Below, piece by piece: positions 46,712 to 57,880 of a DNA stretch of 64,000 nt. Positions within the stretch are counted from its first letter, which is position 1, and every line of letters begins with the position of its first letter. Origin of the DNA: Ailurus styani (lineage: Eukaryota > Chordata > Mammalia > Carnivora > Ailuridae); contig LNAC01000038.1 of assembly GCA_002007465.1 (NCBI GenBank), positions 5,203,286 to 5,267,285 of the forward strand, in the 5' to 3' direction. Both the position numbers and the translations under genes were made by a program. The notes beneath the pieces are model-generated. The model searched no databases. It was not told the DNA's origin and saw only the letters and a program-made list of their open reading frames with translations.

Positions 46712-47211
46712 TGTATTGGGCAGAAGAATGTCTCACCAAGATACCCATGCCCTTACACCTGGAACCTGTGAATATGTTACTTCATATGCAAAGGAGAAAT
46801 GAAGTTGCAGGTGGAATTAATTCGCTAATCGGCTGACCTATGAATAGGAATATTATCCTTGATTATTCTTGTGGGCCCACAGTAATCAAAGTGGTACTTA
46901 AAAATTAAAGAGAGGTAGAAGTCAGTGTCAAAATGATATCATGTGAAAAGAAGTCCACTGTCCATTGCAGGCTTTGAGGTTGGAATGGGACTATGAGCCA
47001 AGGAGTGAAGGCAGCTTCTAGAAGCTTAAAAAAGCCAAGAAAATGAATTTTCCCTACAGCCTCTAGGAAGGAACACAGCCCCACTGACACCCTGATTTTA
47101 GCTCAGTTAAATGTCAGACTTCTTACCTATAAAACTGTGAGATAATACATTTGTGTTTTAATCCTCTAGGTTTGTGATAATTTGCTGTATTAGCAATAGA
47201 AAAGTAATGCA
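46712..47211 (+). mobile_element. MLT1-type MaLR solo LTR, near complete
   Basis: The order tgtattgggcagaagaatgt, tggaacctgtgaatatgtta, caggtggaattaattcgcta, gattattcttgtgggcccac, ccaaggagtgaaggcagctt, cagccccactgacaccctga, aaactgtgagataatacat and aatagaaaagtaatgca spans the whole LTR. The flanks cagcc (46707-46711) and caacc (47212-47216) fit the 5-base target-site duplication of this class, with one mismatch. No internal viral genes. The minus-strand frame 46905-47090 is a shadow. Confidence 0.93.
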
Positions 47212-47239
47212 CAACCCATGGACTACATTGAGCTGGCTC

Positions 47240-47720
47240 AGAAGCTACTCGAGAAAGAAATGTCATTTTAGCAGACAACTGAAGACTGGGTAGAAATAAG
47301 CGATTCTAAAGATTCTAAAGATTCAAGGGGAGTACTGAGTAAGCATTTTACAGGGGTAAGATATGAATCGTGCAGAGAACTGAATAGGAAAGAAAGCACT
47401 ACAGCACTACAGGTTTTGAAAAACCAAAAAGAAGTTCTGTGTGGCTATATCCAATACACTCTATGCCATGTATCTGGAAGATTGGATTGGAGCAAGAAGC
47501 ATTTCAGAAAGAGCAGTCATGTGTTTGGGTCTTAATTTATCCAGATAATAATGGGTATTTGAAAGCTGTGATAAAAAATTTGAAATTCTTGGTAAAGGCA
47601 ACAGGAAGTCACTAAATGTCTTTATAAGTGTGTGGGACAGTGATCCAATTTGCATTTCAGAAATATTGCTGAGGCTGCCCATGGAGGATAGTCTGCAGTA
47701 GACCAAACTAACTTTAGAGG
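47240..47720 (+). mobile_element. Ancient mammalian interspersed repeat, later part
   Basis: Blocks agacaactgaagactgggta, gcagagaactgaataggaaa, gaagtcactaaatgtcttta, tgggacagtgatccaatttg and aatattgctgaggctgccca resemble the downstream part of the old family also seen at 29345 and 41880. The minus-strand frame at 47461-47706 lies in it. Old and uncertain. Confidence 0.4.
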
Positions 47721-48112
47721 GCTTTGCACTAATTTAGGGGAAAGATGTGTTCATGGCCTTAAATTAGCATTGTGACACATGGGATCCAGACAAGGTACTT
47801 GAAATCCTGGGTAGTTCTCTTTCCTTAATCATTTTGACTAGCAGTGGGATGGGGACCTTACATGAATTTGTATCCTTGGCTTCAAGAAAGATTCATTCCG
47901 GTTTAGAAATGGAATAGCTCCTCTGGACATAATCAGGATTTTTTTAATGTCCAAAAATATATAGACATTTACTCCAATATACGATTTTATAAGAACGTTT
48001 TTACTTAATATTTTATGGAATAAGCAAAAGACCATTGTATTGTAAGATTTTACTTCTATTTTCATTCCTATTATTAAATAACTGAACGCCAGAAAATTCA
48101 AATTCACTCTGG
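47721..48112. other. Unassigned sequence
   Basis: The minus-strand frame 47838-48107 (89 codons) has no domain. No repeat recognised. Confidence 0.5.
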
Positions 48113-48125
48113 GTCCTATAATCCT

Positions 48126-48377
48126 TTTTTTTTTAATTTTATTTATTTATTTGTTAGAGAGAGAGAGAGCAAGCACGAACAGGGGGAGCAGCAGGCAGAC
48201 ATAGAGGAAGAAGCAGTCTCCCCACCAAGGAAGGAGCCTGATGCAAGACTCAATCCCAGTACTCTGGGATCATGACCTGAGGCCAAGGCAGCCGCTTTAC
48301 TGATTGAGCCACCCAGGCATATTTATTTATTTATTTATTTGTTTATTTATTTATTTATTTTAAGATTTTATTAATAG
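48126..48377 (-). mobile_element. SINEC: SINEC with an extra tail fragment
   Basis: A full SINE on the minus strand ends at the right with gagccacccaggcat. It is followed by an (ATTT)n run and taagattttatt, which is a second SINE-tail sequence without a head. The target-site duplications gtcctataatcct (48113-48125) and gtcttataatcct (48378-48390) enclose both, so the younger SINE probably entered the tail of an older one whose body was lost. Confidence 0.85.
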
Positions 48378-48390
48378 GTCTTATAATCCT

Positions 48391-50429
48391 TACAGAGAAA
48401 TTAGACAAATTGGATTTTATAGTATAGGTTAAATGAAGTGAAATTGCCAATATTTGACCAATGTTAACTTATAAAACTAGCAAATTTGTATGGTTTCATC
48501 TAATATTTTTCTTACCTTACAAAATCATGTATGCTATTTTTCAACATGACTGAGAACCAAAAACCCAGGACCCTATGTATTTTCTTTTGAGGGCAGTGGA
48601 AAACAAAGCAAATATGATTTCATATTTACTTAAAATGATTCATTCAGGCATCTATAAAAACTGATAAAATTATATTTTACAATCTACAAATAACTCATAA
48701 CACCAACTCTCTATTGCTGTATTTTCTGATGCCTTAGGCACATCTCTAAGGATAGAGTATTGTTCAATAAACATGTATGATACTCATAATTATAGGAACA
48801 AAAAATTAAAGTTAATTTTTGCCCAACTATTTCCATTTATAATCTTAACAATGTGAGCCTCATATTCATTATTTCTTACAATAAAACTACTCCAGAATGC
48901 CTTAGGTAATTGACCTATAATGATGATAATTTTTTCTTTGCCTGAGAAAATTACTTTTAATTTTAAATTTCTTCTTAATCTTAAGGGAATGATTCACCTT
49001 GTCAATTCATTTGTTTTTGATTTCCCATTTTAATTAGTCTCAGTTTAATTACAATTGATTGAGTTAAAATATCAAATAAGAAACTGCCTGCATAAATAAG
49101 AAAATCAAATTTCTCTGGTAAGTATTAACTTACACTTTAGAGAAAAATATCCAAACTGCTTTATCTGTACTTGTGTACATGAGTTTCCAAGTTTATTTTC
49201 CAGAGATTAAAAAAACTAATGATTTGTTTATAAAAATAATAAAATCATTTGTGGAGCCTAAGTCATTTTACTCTTTTTTTTGCTAAAGCACAGAAACAGA
49301 GAGAGGAAAAAACAAACACAAAAATAAGTAATTCTGATACATGATCAAGGCTGAAAAAATGCAAAATTTTATACTTTTATTCTCTGTCATTTATCCTTCC
49401 TTCCCATTGCTTAATCTAATCAAAATACATTGATATAGTTAAGCACCTTTTAAGGGAAATATAATTGCAATTAGAAATCATCAGAAAATTAGGTTCAATT
49501 TATTTTTCTTTTCCCTACTGATTATGAGAGTCCGTTATTTCTCTTCATTCTGTGTTCATCTATTTTCCCCTGCTGTACAAATGAGATTTAAGGAATTAGT
49601 GCCAAAAGAGTATTTTTAATTGAAAGTCTTATTAAATACTACCATGTGGGAGACTAAATCCAGGGCAATTCTTCTAGGACAGAAACTTCAGTATTTCTCC
49701 TTCCTGACTCAATACCCATTCAACCATCTTATGTTCATTCCCAATTGTCAACAGAATATTTTCAATTTTATTATTACAGTTTTTACAAGACTCCCAAATG
49801 ATGAGTAAATGATGAGTGTAAAATTTTTCAGCAGAATACAATATATAGCATTTAATATCTAGTAAAATGAGACTATATAAAATTTCAATTACAATTTCAG
49901 TTAATGTTAGTACTGGTAGGCAATGAGCATTCTTCTTTTTCTATTTTTTTTTAATAAAACATGATTAGTTTCACATGACAAAATTTCAAGAGAATTTTTT
50001 AAAAATGGGTCATTCGTAAATCAGACAATAAAACAGTTTTCATTGAAAATATGTTTCTATATATGATGCATTATTATATAAGTATAAAATATGGTAGCTC
50101 ATTATTAAATAAACTTTTTCATTTTCATGTATCTAAATGAATGTCACATTTCATAATGTTTTCTTTGAAGTATATATATATTTAAAATAACTATAACCCA
50201 ATAGCTTTTGAGAATTCTTCAAATGAATGATCTCCAAAGGTTTTATTTATTTTTTATCATCAAACATGAAATTGGGAGGAATTTCATTTTTGGAGCCATT
50301 AATTTCAAAATTACATATTAAGACATGTTTTTAGCATGAGAGATACAGTAAAGAAAACATCAGATAAAATCATACCCTCCTAGCCCTATTTTTTTTTAGA
50401 GTGGACACTAAAATTAAATAGTGTTAAGT
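48391..50429. other. Unassigned AT-rich sequence
   Basis: About 2 kb of A/T-rich DNA without a recognisable repeat. The frame at 49620-49808 (62 codons, plus) has no domain. No gene or RNA seen. Confidence 0.5.
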
Positions 50430-50862
50430 CTGTGAAATGTTCAGAAACAGGAGGTGGTTTAAAAATTAATTATAAGGCAGGGGCACCTAGGTGGCTCAGT
50501 CGGTTAAGCCGCTGCCTTCGACTCAGGTCATGATCCCAGGGTCCTAGCATTGAGTCCCGCATCGGGCTCCCTGCTCGGCGGAGAGCCTGCTTCTCCCTCT
50601 CCCTCTGCCTGCCGCTCTGCCTACTTGTGCTCTCTAATTCTCTGTAAAATAAATAAATAAAATCTTAAAAAAAATTAATTATAAGGCAGAAAGCAGAATG
50701 ATCATTGCCAGGGTTAGGAGGAGAGGGAAATGGGGAATTGCTATTCAAAGGGTATAGAGCTTTAGTTTTGATAAACGAAAAGACTTCTGGACATTGGTTG
50801 CACAACAATGTGAATGGACTTATAGCAACCCAAATGTACACTTAAAAATGGTTAAATTAAAA
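50430..50862 (+). mobile_element. Old LINE-1 3' end, split by a SINE
   Basis: Left of the SINE is gtctgtgaaatgttcagaaa; to its right are gatcattgccagggttagga, aggtatagagctttag-type sequence and aatgtacacttaaaaatggt, which are sense LINE-1 3' blocks. The SINE at 50481-50671 interrupts it. Confidence 0.75.
50481..50671 (+). mobile_element. SINEC: SINEC, full length
   Basis: Head gggcacctaggtggctcagt and full body with (AAAT) tail. The target-site duplication aaattaattataaggcag (18 bases) is exact at 50463-50480 and 50672-50689. It has the CpG-bearing body typical of a fairly young copy. Confidence 0.96.
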
Positions 50863-50869
50863 TAAAAAC

Positions 50870-51226
50870 TTAAAAAAATGAATTCTATATGTTTGTAAAT
50901 ACAAGTCATTTTTCACAAGCTAGAATTTTCTTTTTATATCATGTAATTTAGCATGTTCCCTGTCGTCCATACTTCAAATAACGGATAGCTATGTAGAGAT
51001 TTGGTTAAATCCAAGGTTTAGCTTTTATTTTTGTTGTTTTAATAAGAGAACTTGCCAGTGACTCTGTGTTCTATTGCAACATTTCAAAAGGCACTAACTT
51101 TGTGTTTATCCCTCCTTTTGTGATAATTAAGATTGGTTAGTTTCATGTTGTGTCACTGGGTCAACCTTTCAATGACTAGTTAAGACAGATCTTGATAAAA
51201 ATTCATTAATTCCATAGTGTTGAAGT
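50870..51226. other. Unassigned AT-rich sequence
   Basis: Nothing recognised. Confidence 0.5.
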
Positions 51227-51237
51227 GTTAAATTTTA

Positions 51238-51429
51238 TTTTTTAATATTTTATTAATTTTTTGAGAGAGAGTGTGAGTGCGCACGTGCACAAACGGGGAG
51301 ATGGAGAAGAAGACTTCTTGCTGAGCAGGTAGCCTGCTGCAGGGCTCAATCCCAGGACCCCAGGATCATGAACTGTGCCAAAGAAGGCAGCTTCTTGACT
51401 GACTAAGCCACCCAGGCACCCCAAAATAC
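51238..51429 (-). mobile_element. SINEC: SINEC, older copy
   Basis: Head (at right, taagccacccaggcacccc) and body with several changes. The target-site duplications gttaaatttta (51227-51237) and gttaactttta (51430-51440) differ at one base. The frame 51242-51424 is a translation of it. Confidence 0.9.
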
Positions 51430-51735
51430 GTTAACTTTTAATTCTGGCATTCTAACAAACTCTCAAGGTAATATCTTTGAAGAGTTATTATGAGCTCAGA
51501 ATAATTATATATTTAATTTATTAAATTTACTATAGTTATTTTTCTTCCTTATGGTCAAGTTGTCCCATCTTTGTCAACCCAGACCTGCTTTACATGGGTT
51601 CATATGTCTTACGGCAAAACTTTCGTATTTGTTGATAATCCTTTGCTTTCAAGCATGACAAGATGCCACAAGGCATGAAGCTGCATCAGTGATCTCACCA
51701 AGGAACTCTGGATCACTTTAATAAGAAATAGTGTT

Positions 51736-51840
51736 GGGGTGCCTGGGTGGCTCAGTCAGTTAAGTGGACTGGACTCAGCGAGGAGTCTGCTTCTCTATCT
51801 CTTTTGCTCTTCTCTCTCTCGAATAAATAAAGCCTTAAAA
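51736..51840 (+). mobile_element. SINEC: SINEC with an internal deletion
   Basis: The head ggggtgcctgggtggctcag and the tail end are present, but the middle of the tRNA-like part (from about 51770) is missing, leaving about 105 bases. The tail is cgaataaataaagcctt. No clear target-site duplication. Confidence 0.88.
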
Positions 51841-52149
51841 ATTAGATAATATTTATATCCATAAATCTAATCCATTATCTAATGATAATTGTGATTGTCT
51901 TACTGGGTTATTCCTTGTTTTTAGATCTTTACAATAAACAAAGCTAGGAAATAACGCTTTTCTTTAAAATTAGAGAAAAATATAAAAACTTAATACACCT
52001 AAATTCATACCTCCAAAACAAATGAAGATTTGGAGACCATTATTCAACTCCTTTTATCTCATAAATGTATATTTTAACTCTTATGCTGACAATTTTACAG
52101 TAACACACACACACACAAAACATACTAAAGGAAATAGTATTTTGAGAGA
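51841..52149. other. Unassigned AT-rich sequence
   Basis: Includes a short (AC)n at 52101-52118. Nothing else recognised. Confidence 0.5.
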
Positions 52150-53690
52150 ATATTATTGATCTCTGTTTTTGCTATTATCTAGTTTCTCCCTGCTCCTAGA
52201 AGTAATTGTTTTTATTGAGATCTTCTTTCTATTGTTTCCTTTCAAAATATTAATATTCATATATTTCTGTATTTTCCTCCTTGATATTAAAAAAGATAGC
52301 ACACTATATATACATTTACCCACATTGCATTCTTCATTTAACAATGTTCTTTGGAGATAACTACTTAGAAAATTACAGAGCTTTTTGTCCCATTTTCCAA
52401 CGGTTTAGCATTCTTCTGGGTGATTTTTCATAGTCTATTCAACCAGTTTCCTAAGCAACATGATTTTTCCGACCAGTTACCCTAAATAGCATTAAGTTAT
52501 ATCTGATCTTTTACCATTTTAAATAATGCTAAAATGAATGATATTTGTCCATAAGTCATTTCATATGTTTTGCTGATTTGTTTTTTAATGGATAACTTGA
52601 AATAGGATTGTTTGTTCAAACGGTAAATGAATGCACAATTTTGAAAAATATTGCCAAATTTCCCACAGATGATACCAGCTTGCATTCCATGAGAAATATT
52701 AAAATGTCCCTGTGATCCACAACTTGCCAAGTAAATGTATAATTCAACTATTAGATTTTTACAAATCTAAGAAATAATGAGTGGTGTTTCAATTCAGGTT
52801 TGTTTTGTTTTTTCTCTTAGTGAGGTGGACATTCTTGTCACATGTATAAGACCATTGGCATGTCTTTTTTGGCATTTAATATTCACACTTTTTTTTCCTC
52901 TTAGTTTTTGTTTTGTTTTTGCTTTTTTTAAATGAATCAGTTCTCAAAATCCCTTAGAAATCACTTTCTATTAAGTTGCAATTTCATTTTTCAGTTTTTC
53001 ATTATTGTTCTTATTTCCTTAAGGTGTTTTGATATGCAATATTTAATATAATCAAATTTATAAATCTTTTCCATTATCATTTAATTTTAAATATTTATTA
53101 GATAAATTTTCTGATTCATGCATTAGAATTCACTGTCCACCAATTTTTTTTCTAGTAATTGGATAATTTGACTTTATATATATTTGTATATCTGATCTAT
53201 TTATAATAAATGGTAATGTAGAGATGAGAAATTGATCTAGTTTTCTTTTTACCCTCCAACAGTATAGTTATCCCAACACCAGTAATTCTTTGTAAGTCTT
53301 CTTTTTCTCATTGATTTGAAATGTCTCATTACTGTATACTGAATTTCCAAATATAGTTGGGGTAATCCTGATTTTTCTACTTTATTTCATTGGTATGTCT
53401 GCCAATTCATATGTTGATGCTAAACTGTTCTAACTGTAGAGACTAAATAAGTTTACAGCTTGGTAGGAGTGACTACCCTTTTAAACATGTCTTCCAAATT
53501 CTATAGCCATTTTGTCTAGTTCTAAACATTAAACTATGATATTTACTGAAACTGAATCAACTCATAAATTAACTTAGAGATACTTTATATTTTTATGATG
53601 TTGAAAATTCCTATTTAAAAACACAATATATCTTTATATTTCTTCATGTGTTTATAGAATTTTTAGTATTCTGCTGATATTTAATAAAAC
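52150..53690 (-). mobile_element. Very old LINE-1 or HAL1-type relic
   Basis: In reverse, weak but ordered LINE-1 blocks are visible: gatttttcatagtctattca, aaataatgctaaaatgaatg, ttgccaaatttcccacagat, ttgatttgaaatgtctcatt, ttcattggtatgtctgccaa and gcttggtaggagtgactac. The copy is heavily decayed. Frames 52153-52344, 52169-52360 and 52497-52730 are shadows. Confidence 0.65.
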
Positions 53691-54467
53691 ATGAAGTAAA
53701 ATACACACAGATACTATACTTAAAGAACAGAATGATTAGGTGGAAATTTGAAGTAAAAACATTGATTAAAGAAAAAATATCAAGAGGTAGAAATATCAAA
53801 GAAGTGTTCAAATACAGAGACCATTATAAGGCTGTAAATATAATAAGATTTAGAAAGCAAAAGTAGTGTTAAGTCAATAATGTTTAGGAATGGGATTGAA
53901 ACAAAATACTCAGATATATCACTGTGACATTTCAGATCATCAGAGATTTTTTTCTAATCTTAAAAAGCATTAAGTGCTATTTGGTGGTATGATACCTCAG
54001 TTAAAGGATATTAGACTTGAAAAAAATTATCAGTAATATTGCATTTTGAGAGAAATTAGTTGATATCTTTAAATTATAGCAAAAATTATTTTTAACCTAT
54101 GGTTCCATCCATAATCATTCAAATATCAATTGTGTGTCAAAACAAGATTAATACTGGTCCAGAAAAGAAAATTATCATATATACTTCTTATTCCTAAGTA
54201 AGCATTTACTTAGTAAATCATTTATGATTTTGAGATAAATTCACTGATTTTGCATGATTGTGTGAAAAATAATGAAACAATATTCAACATAAAAATAGAT
54301 ATAGGAAATGCTACTGTTAAAGATATTGAAAATGCAAACATAATGGTGAGGCTGACACGTTTTGCAAATGAAAGATCAAAAGAAAGGTAATGGAGAACTT
54401 TTCTTTATCAGTATAACCAGCAGTTTATCACATCTTATGAATTTCTTCTGCTGTGTATAACTTGTTT
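53691..54467. other. Unassigned AT-rich sequence
   Basis: Nothing recognised. Confidence 0.5.
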
Positions 54468-54478
54468 TGAAAATCTTT

Positions 54479-54629
54479 AAAATTTTATTTATTTTATTTC
54501 TTTTTATTATGTTATGTTAGTCACCATACAGTACATCACTAGCTTTTGCTGTAATGTTCCATGACTTCTTGTTTGCATATAATACCCAGTGTTACATGCA
54601 ATCCGTGCCCTCCTTAATACCCATCACCA
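54479..54629 (-). mobile_element. Short 5'-truncated carnivore LINE-1
   Basis: T-rich tail at the left, then ttatgttatgttagtcacca, tacagtacatcactagc and tgccctccttaatacccatc in reverse, the end of a carnivore LINE-1. The target-site duplication tgaaaatcttt is exact at 54468-54478 and 54630-54640. Only about 150 bases were copied. Confidence 0.93.
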
Positions 54630-54640
54630 TGAAAATCTTT

Positions 54641-54918
54641 TAAATTTTAATTTCCATTCTCATATTTTTGAGTCTACATTTTCCTTTTATTTTTATATAT
54701 ATTATAATTATCTAGTAAAAACTGTTCCATATTCTGATTTTTCATGAATTAAATCACTTTGATGATTGTTACCATAACTCTTAATTGAATCATATTAAAT
54801 ACATTATGATCTTATCTGCTAACTCCAAAATCCACCTCAATTGTAGGTCTGCTTCATTTGTTTTTGAGGAATATGGTATTTTGCTCTTTTTGTGCCTAGT
54901 GTTTTATTTTAATGAATG
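54641..54918. other. Unassigned AT-rich sequence
   Basis: Nothing recognised in this short stretch. Confidence 0.5.
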
Positions 54919-54926
54919 TTGAAAAC

Positions 54927-54930
<4 letters not shown>

Positions 54931-54961
<31 letters not shown>

Positions 54962-55118
54962 TTTTAAAGGGGGGAGGGACAGAAGGAGAGAGAGAATCTT
55001 AAGCAGGTTCCACACCCAGCACAGAGCCTGACTCGGGGCTCGATCTCACCACCCTGAGATCATGACTCGAGTCAAAATCAAGAGTAGGACGCCAACTGAC
55101 TGAGCCACCTAGGTGTCC
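54931..55118 (-). mobile_element. SINEC: Older SINEC with (CA)n grown from its tail
   Basis: A divergent SINE body (head end at right, gagccacctaggtgtcc) is preceded by a pure (CA)n at 54931-54957 and a short T run. The target-site duplications ttgaaaactata (54919-54930) and ttgaaaattata (55119-55130) enclose both, so the CA repeat lies within the insertion. Body sequence is of the older SINEC type. Confidence 0.88.
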
Positions 55119-55130
55119 TTGAAAATTATA

Positions 55131-55689
55131 TATATTCTCATTTTCCTTCTGCTATGCAGATAAAGTGAGGACTGATTACCTTGATTCAATTAGGGATAGA
55201 ATTTATTCAAACCTATATTGATAAGTCTTTGTCCACTTCTTTTGCTCTTTTCCTAAGCATAGCTCTATAGCTTTCATCAAAAGGTTTGTATAGTTATTAT
55301 CTGCTGTCTTCTCATATCTCGATAATCTTGAATTCCAATACTTGTTTCTTCAGAACTACTAGACTACTGACTGCCAACTACTTGCTCTAATTTTCAGAAT
55401 CTCTCTATGTAGTGGCTTCTTCTCCTAGCCCATGAACATCATCAAAGACCTGGAGGGGAAAACCAGGTATGGCAGGCTATTCTTATCCACTACTTCTCAT
55501 CAAGATCTTAATCCCTCCTAGAGTCCAATTTTGTCTATTTTCATTAGAACACAAAATACCCTGCAGGTTTACTTACTCCCTCTTCAACACTCTTCCTGGA
55601 TAAAACTTTAATTCTCAGCCACTTGCATCATGTTATGGTTTGGCAAATACCAGAAGAGGAACTAAAATTTTCAAAAATCAATGTTAACT
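55131..55689. other. Unassigned sequence
   Basis: No repeat or frame recognised. Part of 55400-55560 is less A/T-rich. Confidence 0.5.
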
Positions 55690-56163
55690 CAAAGGAATTG
55701 CACTCAGTGAAAAAAGCTAATCTCATAAGGTTACATATTGTATGATTCCTTTTATATAACATTTTTAAATTAAAAATATGGGGATTAGTGGTTGCCAGAA
55801 GTTAGAGATGGGAGTTGGGAGGAAGTGGCAACAAAAGGGAAGTTAAGAGAGCCTTCTGCTAATGGAAGAGCTTTGATTGTATCTTAATAGTATCTTGATT
55901 GTAGTGGTGGTTTCACCAATCTATGTGTGTTATAAAATTATGTAGGATTATATATGCACACTTGTGTTTATAAATGATTGCATGTAAACTTGTGAAATCT
56001 GAATAACCTCTGAGGATTGTTACCAATGACAATTTCCTGGTTATACTTATTTATAAATGTGTAAGATGTTATCGTTTAGGGACAATGGATGAAAGTATAT
56101 AAGACACCTTCCATATTTTTTACAATCTCCTATGAGTTTATGATGATTTAAAAATTTAAAGTT
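55690..56163 (+). mobile_element. LINE-1 3' end (L1M class)
   Basis: Sense blocks: tgtatgattccttttatata, ggattagtggttgccagaag, tatcttgattgtagtggtgg, atttcctggttatacttatt, and the end ctcctatgagtttatgatga. An old, 5'-truncated LINE-1. Its A-rich end is the site of the nested SINEs that follow. Confidence 0.88.
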
Positions 56164-56609
56164 GTTGATTTATTTGTTTTATTTTTAAGATTTTATTTAT
56201 TTATTTGACAGAGAGAGAGAGAGAGAGATCACAAGTAGGCAGAGGGGCAGAGAGAGATGAGGAAGCAGGCTCCCTGCCGAGCAGGGAACCCGATGCGGGC
56301 CTCAATCCCAGGACCCTGAGATCATGACCTGAGCCGAAGGCAGAGGCTTTAACCCACTGAGCCACCCAGGCGCCCGATTTATTTGTTTTTGTTTGTTTGT
56401 TTTTGTCGTTGTGTTTTTTTAAGAGAGCGAGAAGGAGCATGCAAGCTGTGAAGGAAGGGCAAAGGGAGAAGGAGAGAGAGAGAACATTAAGCAGACTCCA
56501 TGCCCAGCACAGTGTCTGATGCAGGACTCAATTTCATGACCCTGAGATAAAGACTTGAGCCGAAATCAAGAGTCACATACTTAACCAACCAAGCCACCCA
56601 GGTGTCCCC
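56164..56609 (-). mobile_element. SINEC: Older SINEC, split by a younger one
   Basis: The body (56390-56609, head at right gccacccaggtgtcccc) is of the older type. The target-site duplication aaaatttaaagtt is exact at 56151-56163 and 56610-56622, enclosing also the younger SINE at 56181. The younger one lies in the T-rich tail of this element. Confidence 0.92.
56181..56375 (-). mobile_element. SINEC: SINEC, young, nested in an older SINEC
   Basis: Full copy with an extended gagaga run. The target-site duplication gatttatttgtttt is exact at 56167-56180 and 56376-56389. It follows the young body type (aggctccctgccgagcaggg). The frame 56201-56440 reads through it and is not a gene. Confidence 0.96.
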
Positions 56610-56639
56610 AAAATTTAAAGTTTAAAAAAAGTGTTAGTC

Positions 56640-56832
56640 TCAGTGTATGTACCATTTTATATTCCCACCAACAGTGTACATGGACTCCAATTTGTCCACA
56701 TCCCTGCCAAAGCTTTCTCTTTCTTTCTTCCTTCTTTCCTTCTTACCTCCTTGTCATACAGAAACTTTTTAGTTTCATTCAGTCCCAACTGTCTTGTCTA
56801 TTTTTAGTTTTGTTGCCTGTTTTTTCTTGTAA
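56640..56832 (-). mobile_element. LINE-1 ORF2 end segment, inverted 5' part
   Basis: In reverse: tatattcccaccaacagtgt, tttgtccacatccctgccaa, tgtcttgtctatttttagtt. These are LINE-1 ORF2 C-terminal sequences. Plus-strand LINE-1 begins directly after, so this may be the inverted 5' part of one insertion. Confidence 0.7.
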
Positions 56833-57428
56833 TATCCATGAAACGCTCTGAAAGTTTCTCAAAAATTAAAATAGAACTACAATATAATACAGCAACCCCA
56901 CTCCTAAGTATATATCCAAAATAATTTAAAACCGGATCTCAAAGAGATATCTCTATGACTATGTTCATTTCAGCATTATTCACAATTTATCCAAGGTAGA
57001 GAAACAACTCTCAACAAATGGGTAAGGAAAATATGATATAATCATAAATGGAATATTTTTCAGCCTTTTAAAAGAAGTAAATTCTGAAAAGAATTTAAAA
57101 AATAAATAAAAGAAGGAAATTCTGCTATTTCCAAAAACATGAGTTGGACCTACAAGACATTAGTGAAATAAGTCAGTTTCAGATGGACAAATACTGCATA
57201 ACTCCAATTTTATGAGGTATCTAAAATAGTCAAAACTTAAAGAAGCAAGAAATAGAATAGCAGTTGCTAGGGGATGGGGGAAGGAGAAAAATGGTAAGTT
57301 GTTGCTTAATGGCATAAAGTCATAATTATACAAAATGACTACATTCTAAATATCTCCCGTATAATATAGTGCCTATATTAAATAACATGGTCTAGTTCAT
57401 TTAAAAGTTTGTTAAGAAAATGGATCTA
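56833..57428 (+). mobile_element. LINE-1 3' part (L1MA-like), plus strand
   Basis: Sense blocks: caaaaattaaaatagaacta, gcaaccccactcctaagtat, agtgaaataagtcagtttca, gcagttgctaggggatgggg, taaaagtttgttaagaaaatgg near the end. It joins head to head with 56640-56832. It is abutted at its 3' end by the minus-strand LINE-1 at 57435. Confidence 0.85.
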
Positions 57429-57650
57429 GTGGGGTTTTTTAAATTTTTATTTAAATTCCTATGAGTTAACATGCAATGTAATATTAGTTTCAGGGGTACA
57501 ATATAGTATTAACACTTCGATACAACACCAAGGGCTCATCACAGCAACTACATTGCTTAATCCCTATCACCAATTTAACCCATACCCTCCTTCCACCTTC
57601 CCTCTGGAACCATTAGTTTGTTCTCTATAGTTAAGAGTTGGCTTCTTGAG

Positions 57651-57862
57651 GGTGCCTGGGTGGCTCAGTTGGTTAAGTGCCTGCCTTCAGCTCAGGTCAT
57701 GATTCCAGGGTCCTAGGATCAAGTCCCGCATTGGGAATCCCTGGTCATACTGCATTGGGAATCCCTGCTTCTCCCTCTAGCCTTCCCCCTTGCTCATGCT
57801 TATTTGCATCCTCTCTCGCTTGTGTGTGCAAAAGTAAATAAAATCTTTAAAAAAATAAAAAA
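57651..57862 (+). mobile_element. SINEC: SINEC, inserted at the edge of another SINEC
   Basis: Head ggtgcctgggtggctcagtt and full body with an internal near-duplication of gcattgggaatccct. The target-site duplication gagttggcttcttgag is exact at 57635-57650 and 57865-57880. The next SINE begins immediately after the second copy. Confidence 0.94.
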
Positions 57863-57880
57863 GGGAGTTGGCTTCTTGAG

